34,240 nt of DNA from Flavobacteriales bacterium (GCA_019694795.1 JAIBBF010000029.1:1-34240), one strand, 5' to 3'; positions 23,539 to 32,902 are shown, numbered from the stretch's first letter. Made by a program: numbers and translations. The notes: generated by a model not told the origin, from the letters alone.

Positions 23539-24309
23539 TCAGGATTTCAAAATCAACACCGGAAACTGGGCCATGCGTACGAACAAGTCCGTTTTCGATC
23601 CATCCGCCACATTGAACTGATTTTTATGAAGCGAAATCAGGTCTACATCTAATTCAACAGCTTCATTCAACAACAAACTTTCCTTATCAGTACCAATTAC
23701 GCGGCGAACATCCACCGTTCCTGCTCCGAACTTAGATGAAATTCCATTTTTGAACGATTCGAATAAGGATTGCGATGCGGGATTTTCTTCATCACTAATG
23801 TGAATCACGTGCAGTTTACTTCCAAACACCTGAGCAAAAAGTAACAATGATTCTGTGTCTGCCATGGCCGACGATTCATAATCAGTTGCAAATAAAATTT
23901 GCTTGAAATCCTTGCCTTCAAAATCATGGGGAACAGAAAGAACGGGATATGGCGTTTTTCCGGCTACATTTTCTGTATGAGTTCCACCATACAATTCTTT
24001 TAAATCCGAAATTCCATTGGTAATCATAATGATTAAACCGATGTCCTTACTCTGTCCTATTTCCTTAATCGATTGAATTAATCCTTTACGGGAATCTACA
24101 AATGAAAATGGTCTGGAACTTAATTTTTCCATGGTAAATCCAACCCTTGCCATTCCCGCTTCCAATCGCTCGCGCATTTGATTCTCCGGTTCATTTTGGG
24201 CATGCAAAAATAGAATTTCGGCATTGGTTTTTTCTGCAATTGCAGCAGCAATGCGAACCGAATAAAGGGAAGCATCCTGAAAATCAATCGGACAAACAAT
24301 TGTACTCAT
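23539..24309 (-). CDS. Universal stress protein, two Usp domains
   Basis: 256 residues, with a tandem UspA arrangement. Domain 1 (about 1-140) begins STIVCPIDFQDASLYSVRIAAAIAEKTNAEILFLHAQNE. Domain 2 (about 145-256) begins QILFATDYESSAMADTESLLLFAQVFGSKLHVIHISDEE and ends with FPVLILKS. The ATP-binding G-x2-G-x9-G(S/T) motif of the ATP-binding subtype is not clearly seen, so binding of nucleotide is uncertain. Cytoplasmic. A perfect palindrome at 24328-24344, just before the start, may regulate it. Confidence 0.92.
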   Translation of the reverse strand: MSTIVCPIDFQDASLYSVRIAAAIAEKTNAEILFLHAQNEPENQMRERLEAGMARVGFTMEKLSSRPFSFVDSRKGLIQSIKEIGQSKDIGLIIMITNGISDLKELYGGTHTENVAGKTPYPVLSVPHDFEGKDFKQILFATDYESSAMADTESLLLFAQVFGSKLHVIHISDEENPASQSLFESFKNGISSKFGAGTVDVRRVIGTDKESLLLNEAVELDVDLISLHKNQFNVADGSKTDLFVRMAQFPVLILKS

Positions 24310-24327
24310 TCCTGTGGCTTGAATTAT

Positions 24328-24344
24328 TATGCTAAACTAGCATA
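24328..24344. promoter_or_regulatory. Perfect inverted repeat, possible operator of the universal stress gene
   Basis: TATGCTA-AAC-TAGCATA: seven-base arms with a three-base centre, 19 bases upstream of the universal stress ATG. Its right half overlaps a weak -7-like TAGTTTAG on the minus strand. No T-tract follows in either direction, so an operator is more likely than a terminator. Confidence 0.45.
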
Positions 24345-24486
24345 TTTAAAGCAGTATTGAAAATGAGAATAACACAGGCAATTAAAATAAAAGTCTAACT
24401 TTAATCAGTTTTCTTCGATTTAATCTATGGATAAAACTCATATCGTTAATTGGCGAATGATCTCATATTTGTAAAAAACATATACA

Positions 24487-24783
24487 ATGGAAAAAGATTT
24501 TATTAAAAACATGCTTTATATGGCAGTAGGTTACGCCAGCATGAACAAGGAGAAAATTGAAGAGTTTACCAAAGAACTCACCGAAAAAGGAAAAATGACG
24601 GAAGAGGAAGGTAAAAAAATGATCAATGAGTTAATCGACCGCTCCAAACAGGTTAAAGACGAAATTGAATCGAAAATCGAAAATGTTTCGAAAGAAATTT
24701 ATGATACGCTGCACCTCGCTACCAAGGAGGAACTGGATGCATTGAAAAAACGAATTTCTGATCTCGAATCGAAATTAAAGTAA
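24487..24783 (+). CDS. Phasin/UbiK-like coiled-coil protein
   Basis: 98 residues. The N-terminal half KNMLYMAVGYASMNKEKIEEFTKELTEKGKMTEEEGKKMINEL fits the phasin-like (poly(3-hydroxyalkanoate) granule-associated, PF05597-type) family. The C-terminal ATKEELDALKKRISDLESKLK is a coiled coil found also at the end of UbiK/phasin proteins. It is 9 bases before ubiB and probably co-transcribed. Its function with UbiB may be an accessory membrane or lipid-binding role, but this is inferred. A near -7 element CATATTTG lies at 24464-24471. Confidence 0.8.
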   Translation: MEKDFIKNMLYMAVGYASMNKEKIEEFTKELTEKGKMTEEEGKKMINELIDRSKQVKDEIESKIENVSKEIYDTLHLATKEELDALKKRISDLESKLK

Positions 24784-24792
24784 TACAACTCC

Positions 24793-26487
24793 ATGGGATT
24801 TTTCTTCCGTCAATTACGCCACATCCGTCGCTATAATCAAATTTTATCTACCCTGGTAAAATTTGGTTTTGATGATTATGTAGCCTACCTGGAAGAAAAT
24901 CATCGCTTCCCGCTTATTCGCAAAATAATTTCGCGCAATCGTTTTAAACGAGCGGTGAATCTCACCAAGTGGGAAAAGATGCGAATGGTGTGTGAGGAAT
25001 TAGGACCTACCTATGTAAAATTCGGACAAATCGTTAGTAATCGTCCGGACCTGGTTCCCGAACCTTTAATTGAAGAATTAAAAAAATTGCAGGACTCTGT
25101 CCCCCCTTTCCCATTTAAAGAGGTGGAGGAAATCATCCTCAAAGAGTTCGGTAAACCCATTAAAGATTTATATCAGGAATTTGATCCCACACCTATAGCC
25201 TCCGCCTCCATGGCACAGGTTCATAAGGCGAAGTTATTTGATGGGACCGTTGTTGCCGTAAAGGTTCAACGACCGAATATCCGTCAGATCATCCTGCAGG
25301 ATGTAAAAATCATGCGAGATATCGCCGAGATGCTTTCGAAGCGGATACCATCGTTAAAGCAATTTGATGCGATTGGACTCGTCGATAATTTTGCCGACTC
25401 CATTCAAAAGGAATTGGATTTTATTCATGAAACCTGGAACCTTCAGCGTTTTCTACACCAATTCCGGGAAGATAAAACCATTTATGTTCCCAATTTTTAC
25501 AAGGAACTTTCTTCTTCAAAAGTGATTACGCAGGATTTTATTCATGGCGTAAAAATCAGCGATCTGAATAAAATTTCTGAACGAAATCTTGATCGGAAAG
25601 TCCTTGCAAAACGCGTATTAAACAGTTTTTACCAACAGCTGTTCGATTACGGATTTTTCCATGCCGATCCGCATGCCGGAAATTTATTGGCTATGGATAA
25701 TAATGTGGTGGCTTATCTGGATTTCGGAATGATGGGGAGCATCATGAAAAGAGATATGGAAAATCTGGGTAACCTGATATTGGCCATTGAGGAAAAAAAT
25801 GTAAAACGCATTATCCGCTATATCCACTTTCTTGGCGACATTTCCATCATCAACGATTCACGGCAGTTGGAATTTGACGTTCATGAATTTGTAGGGAAGT
25901 ATAGTGTGAATGATAAATACCAGGACAATATTTCGGACATGTTGCTGGACCTGAAAGACATTATTTTAAAGCACAATCTAAAAGTCCCCGCACATTTCTT
26001 TCTTTTAACCCGGGCCATGGTTTCAGCCGAAGGAATCGTTCGCCAGTTGGATCCGGAATTGTCGCTCACCGAAGAAATTCTGCCCTACATCATTCGCATG
26101 ATTAAAAAAGATCATGGCATTGGGGCCTTTGGAAAGCGCATGTTCAATTTTGCAAGCGAATTCGGCTCCTACCTGGAGGATTTTCCGAACGATTTAAGAC
26201 AGGTGATGAAAATGGCCAAAAGTGGTCAGTTTAAAGTGGATTTACAGCATAAAGGAGTGGATCCATTTATCCACACCATGGAGCGACTGACAAGGCAAAT
26301 GGTTCTTACCATTCTGATTGCCTCTTTCCTGGTAGGTTCTGCCTTGCTCGTTATTTCTGAGGTTCCTCCCCTTTGGTACGGGATGTCGGCCTGGGCCTGG
26401 TTCGGATTCGGGGTGGTGTTTGTTTTAATGGGCATGATGATTACCTCCGTATCGAACACGTATCGTCCGAAGGATGACGGTGAATAA
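24793..26487 (+). CDS. AarF/UbiB family atypical kinase (ABC1 family)
   Basis: 564 residues. Atypical kinase-like ATPase linked to quinone lipid metabolism. Key motifs are all present: KFGQ at 76-79, the alanine-rich nucleotide loop ASASMAQVHKA, VAVKVQRP with the catalytic lysine, the catalytic loop HADPHAGNLL with H290 and D292, and the metal-binding DFG at D310. Two hydrophobic segments near the C-terminus (MVLTILIASFLVGSALLVI and WAWFGFGVVFVLMGMMI) are TM helices. Bacteroidota usually make menaquinone and lack ubiquinone, so the role may be in menaquinone or lipid homeostasis. It lies after the phasin-like gene. Confidence 0.93.
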   Translation: MGFFFRQLRHIRRYNQILSTLVKFGFDDYVAYLEENHRFPLIRKIISRNRFKRAVNLTKWEKMRMVCEELGPTYVKFGQIVSNRPDLVPEPLIEELKKLQDSVPPFPFKEVEEIILKEFGKPIKDLYQEFDPTPIASASMAQVHKAKLFDGTVVAVKVQRPNIRQIILQDVKIMRDIAEMLSKRIPSLKQFDAIGLVDNFADSIQKELDFIHETWNLQRFLHQFREDKTIYVPNFYKELSSSKVITQDFIHGVKISDLNKISERNLDRKVLAKRVLNSFYQQLFDYGFFHADPHAGNLLAMDNNVVAYLDFGMMGSIMKRDMENLGNLILAIEEKNVKRIIRYIHFLGDISIINDSRQLEFDVHEFVGKYSVNDKYQDNISDMLLDLKDIILKHNLKVPAHFFLLTRAMVSAEGIVRQLDPELSLTEEILPYIIRMIKKDHGIGAFGKRMFNFASEFGSYLEDFPNDLRQVMKMAKSGQFKVDLQHKGVDPFIHTMERLTRQMVLTILIASFLVGSALLVISEVPPLWYGMSAWAWFGFGVVFVLMGMMITSVSNTYRPKDDGE

Positions 26488-26536
26488 TTTCAACGATCTC
26501 TTAATATTTTTTCCTGTTTTCGTTTCTCAAAAAAGT

Positions 26537-26544
26537 TAATTTTG
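26537..26544 (+). promoter_or_regulatory. Promoter -7 element TAATTTTG for isocitrate dehydrogenase
   Basis: Perfect TAnnTTTG in the 108-base gap between ubiB and icd, about 51 bases before the ATG at 26596. Confidence 0.5.
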
Positions 26545-26595
26545 ATCCGCCTCAACAAGGTAGTTTTCATTTTATCTTTTTAACACAAACAAACC

Positions 26596-27822
26596 ATGAG
26601 CAAAATTAAAGTAGCCAATCCCGTAGTTGAACTCGACGGAGATGAGATGACCAGAATTATCTGGAAATTCATTAAAGACAAACTCATTATTCCTTATCTC
26701 GATATCGATATTAAATATTACGATTTGGGAATGGAAAACCGTGATGCTACCTCGGATCAGGTTACTGTTGATGCTGCTAATGCAATAAAACAATATGGCG
26801 TAGGAATTAAATGCGCAACCATTACTCCTGATGAAGCACGCGTAAAGGAATTTAACCTGAAACAAATGTGGAAATCGCCCAATGGTACTATTCGTAATAT
26901 TTTGGATGGTACTGTATTCCGCGAGCCGATTGTTTGCAAAAACGTTCCCCGTTTAGTAACTACCTGGGACTCTCCAATCATTGTTGGTCGCCACGCATTC
27001 GGTGATCAATACCGTGCTACTGATTTCGTTGTTCCCGGTAAAGGAAAGCTCAAAGTAAAATTCGAAGGTGAAGACGGAACCATTATTGAACACGAAGTGT
27101 ATTCATTTAATGGACCCGGTGTAGCCTTAAGCATGTACAATGTGGATGAATCCATTCGTGGTTTTGCGCGCAGCTGTATGAATATGGGATTACAAAAAGG
27201 TTGGCCGGTTTATTTATCGACCAAAAACACCATTCTTAAAAAATATGATGGTCGCTTTAAAGATATTTTCCAGGAAGTTTACGAAAGCGAATTCAAAGAA
27301 AAATTCAAAGCAGCTGGAATTACCTATGAACATCGTTTAATCGATGATATGGTTGCATCGGCAATGAAGTGGAATGGTAAATTCGTTTGGGCTTGTAAAA
27401 ATTACGACGGAGATGTACAGTCCGACAGCGTTGCTCAGGGATTTGGATCATTGGGATTAATGACTTCAGTGCTTGTTACTCCTGATGGAAAAATCATGGA
27501 AGCAGAAGCAGCACATGGAACCGTTACCCGTCACTTCCGTGAACACCAAAAAGGGAATCCTACTTCCACCAATCCAATCGCCTCTATTTTTGCATGGAGC
27601 CGTGGGTTAGCGTTCCGCGGAAAACTGGACAATAACCAGGAATTAATCAACTTCTCGAACACACTTGAAAAGGTTTGTATTGAAACCGTTGAAAGCGGTA
27701 AAATGACCAAAGACCTTGCTGTTTGTATTTATGGCGATAAAGTAACCAAGGATCAATATTTGTATACTGAAGATTTCCTCAATGAAATCGACAAAGGTCT
27801 GAGAGCAAAACTTGGAAAATAA
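26596..27822 (+). CDS. icd: Isocitrate dehydrogenase (NADP+), eukaryotic-type homodimer
   Basis: 408 residues. TCA cycle enzyme that makes 2-oxoglutarate and NADPH. The sequence fits the type II subfamily (length about 400, resembling mitochondrial IDH2) rather than the E. coli type. It has [48 protein letters not shown] with the substrate-binding SPNGTIRN motif, [16 protein letters not shown], the RxxxD region, [28 protein letters not shown] with the metal-binding aspartates, and [17 protein letters not shown] with the NADP-binding region. A terminator follows immediately, so it is monocistronic. Confidence 0.95.
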   Translation: MSKIKVANPVVELDGDEMTRIIWKFIKDKLIIPYLDIDIKYYDLGMENRDATSDQVTVDAANAIKQYGVGIKCATITPDEARVKEFNLKQMWKSPNGTIRNILDGTVFREPIVCKNVPRLVTTWDSPIIVGRHAFGDQYRATDFVVPGKGKLKVKFEGEDGTIIEHEVYSFNGPGVALSMYNVDESIRGFARSCMNMGLQKGWPVYLSTKNTILKKYDGRFKDIFQEVYESEFKEKFKAAGITYEHRLIDDMVASAMKWNGKFVWACKNYDGDVQSDSVAQGFGSLGLMTSVLVTPDGKIMEAEAAHGTVTRHFREHQKGNPTSTNPIASIFAWSRGLAFRGKLDNNQELINFSNTLEKVCIETVESGKMTKDLAVCIYGDKVTKDQYLYTEDFLNEIDKGLRAKLGK

Positions 27823-27837
27823 TTAACGATTAGCACA

Positions 27838-27877
27838 AGATCCTGTCCCCCTACCTAAGGACAGGATCTTTTTTTTT
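27838..27877 (+). terminator. Terminator of icd
   Basis: Eleven-pair perfect stem AGATCCTGTCC/GGACAGGATCT with a ten-base loop, followed by nine T residues. Very strong rho-independent terminator. Confidence 0.95.
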
Positions 27878-27943
27878 ACCCTCAGCGTATATTAATTTTA
27901 CCAATTCACCGTTGATTCTACCATCAAGCACATTATCTCCATA

Positions 27944-29449
27944 TTGTCTTTTCTGATTCCTCTTTTGGCAGGTGCGCAATCCCCTTCCAAACAAGGGAAA
28001 AATCAGCCTTCGATGATTGAGGTGGTATCGGCCGATAAATTAATTTTTGATCAGAAACGCAGCGAAGCACAACGCGTTATTGGCAATGTGCAGGTGAAGC
28101 ATGAAAACACCACAATGTACTGCGATAGTGCCTGGATTTTTCAGAAGAAAGGAAAATTGTATGCGTTCGGACATCTCCATATGAAGCAAGGCGATTCCTT
28201 GAATGTATATGGCGATTCATTATTCTATGATGCGAATCTCCGCTATGGAAAAATGCGTGGTCATGTTCGCATGGTGGAATTGGATATGAATATGGAAACC
28301 GATTCCATTGAATTCGATGCCAAAGAAGGAAGGGGCTGGTATACCAATGGAGGAATAATCCGATCTGCACGAAATAAGAATACGTTGACCAGTCGCAATG
28401 GTGAATACAGGAGTAAGAGTAAAGACATTTTCTTCAGCGACTCTGTACGATTGAATCACCCCGAGTATACGATGCAATGCGATACTTTACGTTATCACAC
28501 ACCACAAGAAACCGCTTTTTTTTCGGGTCCCACCACCATTCGCACCAATTCTGGGTTAATCTTTTGCGAAAATGGCTGGTACAATACCCGGACAGATGAA
28601 TCCTTCTTTTCGAAAAATGCATTTCTAAGCAGCAAAGAACACCTCATTCACGGCGATTCTATCCGTTACAACCGAAAAACCGGTAAAGGATCTGCGCATG
28701 GAAAATTTCAATTGCAGGACACTTTAAATGCTATGATTGCCGAAGGAAAACGGGCGCAATTTGATGAAGTAAAAGGAACATCCATGATTACGGATTCGGC
28801 GGTTCTTATCCGGAAGTTTGAAAAAGATTCGCTTTATATTCATGCCGACACCTTATATGGATTTAAAAACTTAGCTACAGACAAACAACATTTTGTAGCA
28901 TGGCACCATGTACGATTTTTCAAATCGGATTTACAAGGCATTTGTGACAGTTTAAATTTTAGCGAAGGCGATAGTTTATTGCAATTGATGGGTACACCTG
29001 TAATATGGCATCAGGAAAATCAATTGAGTGCCGTAAAAATGAATATCCGCTTTAAAGAAAAAACAATTGACAGGGCCGATTTATATGACGACTGTTTTAT
29101 TGCATCGCAGGTGGACAGTACGGGATATAATCAAATTAAAGGCAGATCCATGCATGCTGTTTTTGTAAATGAACAATTGAGTCAGATCGATATCAAAGGA
29201 AATGGTCAAACCATTTACTACGCCGGAGAAGAAGGTAAAAAGCGCATTGGAATGAATAAGGCAGAGTGTTCGGATATACGTATTCGTCTAGCCGAAAATA
29301 AAATTTCCGCTATCACTTTTATTACCGAGCCGGAAGCTGTTTTTTATCCTATGGATCGCATAAATCCGAAAGACAAACTACTTAAGGATTTCAAGTGGCA
29401 CGGAAATTCCCGTCCGAAAAACAAATCTGATATTTTTCGTCACGAATAA
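27944..29449 (+). CDS. OstA-like (LptA/LptD N-terminal-type) envelope protein
   Basis: 501 residues from the TTG at 27944. The protein is long and beta-rich: repeated short strands such as VIGNVQVKHENTTMYCDSAWI, LYAFGHLHMKQGDSLNVYGDSLFYD and MQCDTLRYHTPQETAFFSGPTTIR fit the OstA beta-jellyroll used in LPS transport from inner to outer membrane. The TTG start gives a clipped signal peptide (MSFLIPLLAGAQS) with no basic residue. The frame is open upstream, and starting at the ATC at 27923 would give KHIISILSFLIPLLAGAQS, a much better signal peptide. So the true start is probably non-ATG or the ATG is lost. No neighbouring lpt genes. Confidence 0.82.
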   Translation: MSFLIPLLAGAQSPSKQGKNQPSMIEVVSADKLIFDQKRSEAQRVIGNVQVKHENTTMYCDSAWIFQKKGKLYAFGHLHMKQGDSLNVYGDSLFYDANLRYGKMRGHVRMVELDMNMETDSIEFDAKEGRGWYTNGGIIRSARNKNTLTSRNGEYRSKSKDIFFSDSVRLNHPEYTMQCDTLRYHTPQETAFFSGPTTIRTNSGLIFCENGWYNTRTDESFFSKNAFLSSKEHLIHGDSIRYNRKTGKGSAHGKFQLQDTLNAMIAEGKRAQFDEVKGTSMITDSAVLIRKFEKDSLYIHADTLYGFKNLATDKQHFVAWHHVRFFKSDLQGICDSLNFSEGDSLLQLMGTPVIWHQENQLSAVKMNIRFKEKTIDRADLYDDCFIASQVDSTGYNQIKGRSMHAVFVNEQLSQIDIKGNGQTIYYAGEEGKKRIGMNKAECSDIRIRLAENKISAITFITEPEAVFYPMDRINPKDKLLKDFKWHGNSRPKNKSDIFRHE

Positions 29450-29488
29450 TCGCCTTCCCCCCTTCCCTTTCCTGTTTGTTTATTTTTC

Positions 29489-29496
29489 TATATTTG
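29489..29496 (+). promoter_or_regulatory. Promoter -7 element TATATTTG for the riboswitch-btuB transcript
   Basis: Perfect TAnnTTTG, before the cobalamin riboswitch. A TTTG lies at 29475-29478, but this is closer than the usual -33 spacing. Confidence 0.6.
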
Positions 29497-29509
29497 CATC
29501 GGTTTACGG

Positions 29510-29720
29510 TTTTTATCACCCTATGGGTGACAAAAATTAAAAGGGAATCCCGTTAAAACCGGGAGCTGTTCCCGCAGCTGTAAGTCCGGAGATTTTCTCC
29601 ATGCGCATCACTTAAATCCACTGTTCTTCGGAATGGGAAGGAAGCGCGAAGGACGAGCCAGAAGACCTGCCGTAACTGAGAGGAAAAAAGATTGGTGCAC
29701 ACATCTGATTCCTTTCCATT
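29510..29720 (+). ncRNA. Cobalamin (B12) riboswitch
   Basis: Leader RNA with the class-defining motifs: AAAAGGGAATCCCG with GGGAGCTG, then TTCCCGCAGCTGTAAGTCCGG, and the B12 box GCCAGAAGACCTGCC at 29657-29671. A hairpin TCACCC-TAT-GGGTGA (29516-29530) fits an early stem. It lies directly upstream of a TonB-dependent receptor, as expected for B12-repressed uptake. Exact 5' and 3' limits are approximate. Confidence 0.9.
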
Positions 29721-29818
29721 TTTAGTTCTCGGGTAAAGAACTTCAAATGGTCGGAGCGTTATGCTTTTTCCATTTGCAGACCTTTACTCCTTTGTTAAAT
29801 ATTTTTACTCTAAAAAAA

Positions 29819-31978
29819 ATGAAAAAGGAGAAAAAAAGGATGCTGTTTACGGTGGTTTTTTTAATTGGAAAAACTGCTTTAGCCCAGCATCAGGATTCAA
29901 CAAAATTATTGCAGGAAGTTATTGTATCTGCCTGTCGCTACGAACAAAACACTGCAGAAACCGGACGAAGCGTAACTGTGGTTTCACGTGAGGAAATTGA
30001 GAAGATGTCCTACAGAAACGTTGGCGAATTGCTCAGCGCACAAGAAGGAATTTATGTAGTTGGCGCCAATCAAAATCCGGGTTCGGTTCAAACATTATTT
30101 ATGCGGGGAACCAATTCGAATCAGACCATGGTAATGATTGACGGAATTCGAATTACCGATCCAAGCACTGTAAATAATGCTACAGATTTAAATGAATTGT
30201 CGTTAAGTAATGTAGAGCGGATTGAAATTGTTAGAGGCGCGCACAGTACCTTATACGGAAGTTCTGCCATTGGTGGGGTCATTAATATTATCACCCGAAA
30301 AAAGGGTGATCAGGGATTTCATGGCAATGTAAATTTACAGGGAGGCTTGTTTTCTCCGGATGCAAAATTATTCGGTGGAAATGCACTTGTTTCCTATGCC
30401 GATACCAGCAGCGGTTTTTATGGAAATGCTTCGCTGTACCAAAGCATGGTAAACGGAATGGATGCTACACTGGATACCACCACCATCCAACCCGGAATGT
30501 TTCATCAACGCGATCAGGATGGATTTAATAAAACAGATTTAAATGTTCGCTTAGGAATTGAAAAAAAGAAAATTCATGCCTGGGTAGGATTCCGAAACAG
30601 CAATCAGATTTCTGATGTGGACAAAGGAGCTTATACCGATGATGATAATTACACAGTACAATTTAAACGCAACCTGGCAAGCGGAGGATTGGAATACCGG
30701 TTAAATGATAAAATGAAAATTCAGTATTTAGGTGGATTCAGCTCCATGGAACGATTTGCTGAAAATGATTCTTCGATCATTGATTTTGCAGGTGATTATG
30801 ACAATACCTATACCAGTTCTACCTACAGCGGAAAAACACAAAATCACGATCTCCAGTTTTCCTGGTTCAATAAACTATTTCGTTTGGTAACTGGGGCTTC
30901 GTATTACAGCGAAGAAATGAATATTGAATCGTATTATTTTAACTCAGCCTGGTTATTTGAGAGCAAAATGAATTTCGATTCACTAAAAATGAATATTTCA
31001 ACCAGTTCCTTTTATGCGCAGGCTGATGTTTTAGGTTCCGGAATACATTCCAAACTCAGGGATTTCACTTTAACGCTGGGCGGACGATTCAACAACAATT
31101 CCGTTTTTGGAAATTATTTTACCTATGAAATAAATCCCAAATACAATTTATCGGAAAATTCTTTACTGTACCTCTCCTACTCCACGGGATATAATTCTCC
31201 TTCATTGTATCAATTATTTTCTCCGGAAGATTATTATGGTTATGGATTTACGCTGGGAAATTCGGGATTAAAACCAGAACAGGCACAGTCGTTTGAAATT
31301 GGAATTAAACAATCCATTGGAAAAAAATTCAATTTCAGCATTGCAGCGTTCACCAATAAAATTGAAAACGTAATCGACTATGTTTACATCTGGGATAAAA
31401 ATGTTCCAACAGATAGTTTGAGCTGGATCAATATGCTGGGTGATGCGTATATGAATGTAGGAACCATGACCAATTCCGGTATTGAACTGATGGTATATTC
31501 GCGTTTAAGCGACCGTGTTTATCTGCAAGCAAATGCATCCATGATCAATGGTCGACTTAATTTTGATCCGGCATCGATTGATTTGAGTCACGCCGACGGA
31601 AATCAAATTCAATTGTTCACCAATGGTATATTCCTCAATGAGAAAAAAGAAATTTACGGATTAAGTCGCCGACCCAATACAGCACGAATAACACTGGGAT
31701 ACCAACCATCTAAAAAACTTGACCTGAGCACTACATTAAGAATGGCCGGTAGTCGTTCGGATATTTTCTATGATTATTCGGTTTATCCCAATGGAGGATT
31801 AAATTCTATGCTTTTAAAGAATTATTCATTGGTAGATTTCAATCTCAGGTATCAACCCACCCAATGGCTGAATGCTGTTTTAAGAGTAGAAAATATAGCT
31901 GATGTTCAATATTCCGACATCAACGGTTTCAGAACAAGAGGACGAGGATTCTATCTGGATTTACATTTCAAATTCTAA
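29819..31978 (+). CDS. btuB: TonB-dependent receptor, BtuB-type (vitamin B12 uptake)
   Basis: 719 residues from the ATG at 29819. The outer-membrane receptor takes cobalamin across with energy from TonB. The signal peptide is about MKKEKKRMLFTVVFLIGKTALAQ. The plug domain (about 33-160) contains LQEVIVSACRYEQNTAETGRSV, the TonB-box-like region, LFMRGTNSNQTMVMIDGI, and the RGAHSTLYGSSAIGGVINIIT motif. The rest is a 22-strand barrel ending GFYLDLHFKF with the terminal phenylalanine. The frame is open 24 codons upstream to 29747, but that is leader RNA. The B12 riboswitch upstream strongly supports cobalamin as substrate. No btuF/C/D genes follow. Confidence 0.93.
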   Translation: MKKEKKRMLFTVVFLIGKTALAQHQDSTKLLQEVIVSACRYEQNTAETGRSVTVVSREEIEKMSYRNVGELLSAQEGIYVVGANQNPGSVQTLFMRGTNSNQTMVMIDGIRITDPSTVNNATDLNELSLSNVERIEIVRGAHSTLYGSSAIGGVINIITRKKGDQGFHGNVNLQGGLFSPDAKLFGGNALVSYADTSSGFYGNASLYQSMVNGMDATLDTTTIQPGMFHQRDQDGFNKTDLNVRLGIEKKKIHAWVGFRNSNQISDVDKGAYTDDDNYTVQFKRNLASGGLEYRLNDKMKIQYLGGFSSMERFAENDSSIIDFAGDYDNTYTSSTYSGKTQNHDLQFSWFNKLFRLVTGASYYSEEMNIESYYFNSAWLFESKMNFDSLKMNISTSSFYAQADVLGSGIHSKLRDFTLTLGGRFNNNSVFGNYFTYEINPKYNLSENSLLYLSYSTGYNSPSLYQLFSPEDYYGYGFTLGNSGLKPEQAQSFEIGIKQSIGKKFNFSIAAFTNKIENVIDYVYIWDKNVPTDSLSWINMLGDAYMNVGTMTNSGIELMVYSRLSDRVYLQANASMINGRLNFDPASIDLSHADGNQIQLFTNGIFLNEKKEIYGLSRRPNTARITLGYQPSKKLDLSTTLRMAGSRSDIFYDYSVYPNGGLNSMLLKNYSLVDFNLRYQPTQWLNAVLRVENIADVQYSDINGFRTRGRGFYLDLHFKF

Positions 31979-31980
31979 AT

Positions 31981-32015
31981 AAAAAAAGCGGTCTTTATCG
32001 GACCGCTTTTTTTTA
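31981..32015. terminator. Bidirectional terminator between btuB and folD
   Basis: Stem AAAAGCGGTC/GACCGCTTTT around a short loop with A-run before and T-run after. It serves btuB on the plus strand and folD on the minus strand; the folD stop overlaps it. Confidence 0.9.
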
Positions 32016-32885
32016 TTTCATTTTTGAAGCAAGAAGTGTATTCTTTAATAAAGATGCCCTGGTCATTGGTCCAACCCCTCCCGGCACCGGTGTGATGAAT
32101 AATGATTTGGGGGCCACTTCATCAAATTTCACATCACCTACAATTCGGTATCCGGCTTTCTTACTGGCATCCGGAACACGGGTGATTCCTACATCTACAA
32201 TTACAACACCGTCTTTTACCATATCTGCAGTTATATGTTCCGGTTTACCCAATGCCACGATTAAAATATCTGCGGTGCGGCAAATCTCTTTAAAATTCAC
32301 TGTGCGACTATGCGTGAGTGTCACCGTGCAATTTCCGGGATAGGCATTTCTCCCCATTAAAATACTCATGGGTAAGCCAACAATATGACTACGACCAACA
32401 ACTACGCAATGTTTACCTGTGGTTTCTACATTATATCGCTGCAACAATTGAATTATCCCATATGGAGTTGCCGGTAAAAAGCCGGGCAGATTCAAAGCCA
32501 TCTTTCCTACATTTTCGGGATGGAATCCATCCACATCTTTTTCGGGCTTAATTGCTTTAATGATTTTTTTCTCATCGATATGCTGTGGCAAAGGAAGCTG
32601 AACGATAAATCCATCTACATCTTCATCTGCATTCAGCTCTTTAATTTTCTTTATGAGTTCCTTTTCAGAAACGGTATCCGACAATTTTACCAATGAGGAT
32701 TTAAATCCAACCTCTTCGCAATCTTTAATCTTAGAATTCACATAGGTCATCGACGCCCCGTTACTGCCCACCAGAATTGCTGCCAAATGAGGAATTTTTC
32801 CTTTTTTATTTCGGATTTCTGCTACCTCAATAGCTATTTCCTTTTTAATTTCTTCTGAAGTTTTTTTACCGTCGAGAATCTGCAT
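32013..32885 (-). CDS. folD: Bifunctional methylenetetrahydrofolate dehydrogenase/cyclohydrolase FolD
   Basis: 290 residues. Interconverts 5,10-methylene-, methenyl- and 10-formyl-tetrahydrofolate in one-carbon metabolism with NADP. Motifs are intact: [13 protein letters not shown] with the catalytic lysine, [47 protein letters not shown] for NADP binding, and [15 protein letters not shown] near the end. A -7 element TATATTTG lies just upstream. Cytoplasmic; alone under its own promoter. Confidence 0.97.
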   Translation of the reverse strand: MQILDGKKTSEEIKKEIAIEVAEIRNKKGKIPHLAAILVGSNGASMTYVNSKIKDCEEVGFKSSLVKLSDTVSEKELIKKIKELNADEDVDGFIVQLPLPQHIDEKKIIKAIKPEKDVDGFHPENVGKMALNLPGFLPATPYGIIQLLQRYNVETTGKHCVVVGRSHIVGLPMSILMGRNAYPGNCTVTLTHSRTVNFKEICRTADILIVALGKPEHITADMVKDGVVIVDVGITRVPDASKKAGYRIVGDVKFDEVAPKSLFITPVPGGVGPMTRASLLKNTLLASKMK

Positions 32886-32902
32886 AAGGCCAAATTTGGG
32901 TA

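Noticed and set aside
29747-29818. Upstream start for btuB
   Set aside because: The sequence is the leader after the riboswitch; the signal peptide starts at 29819.
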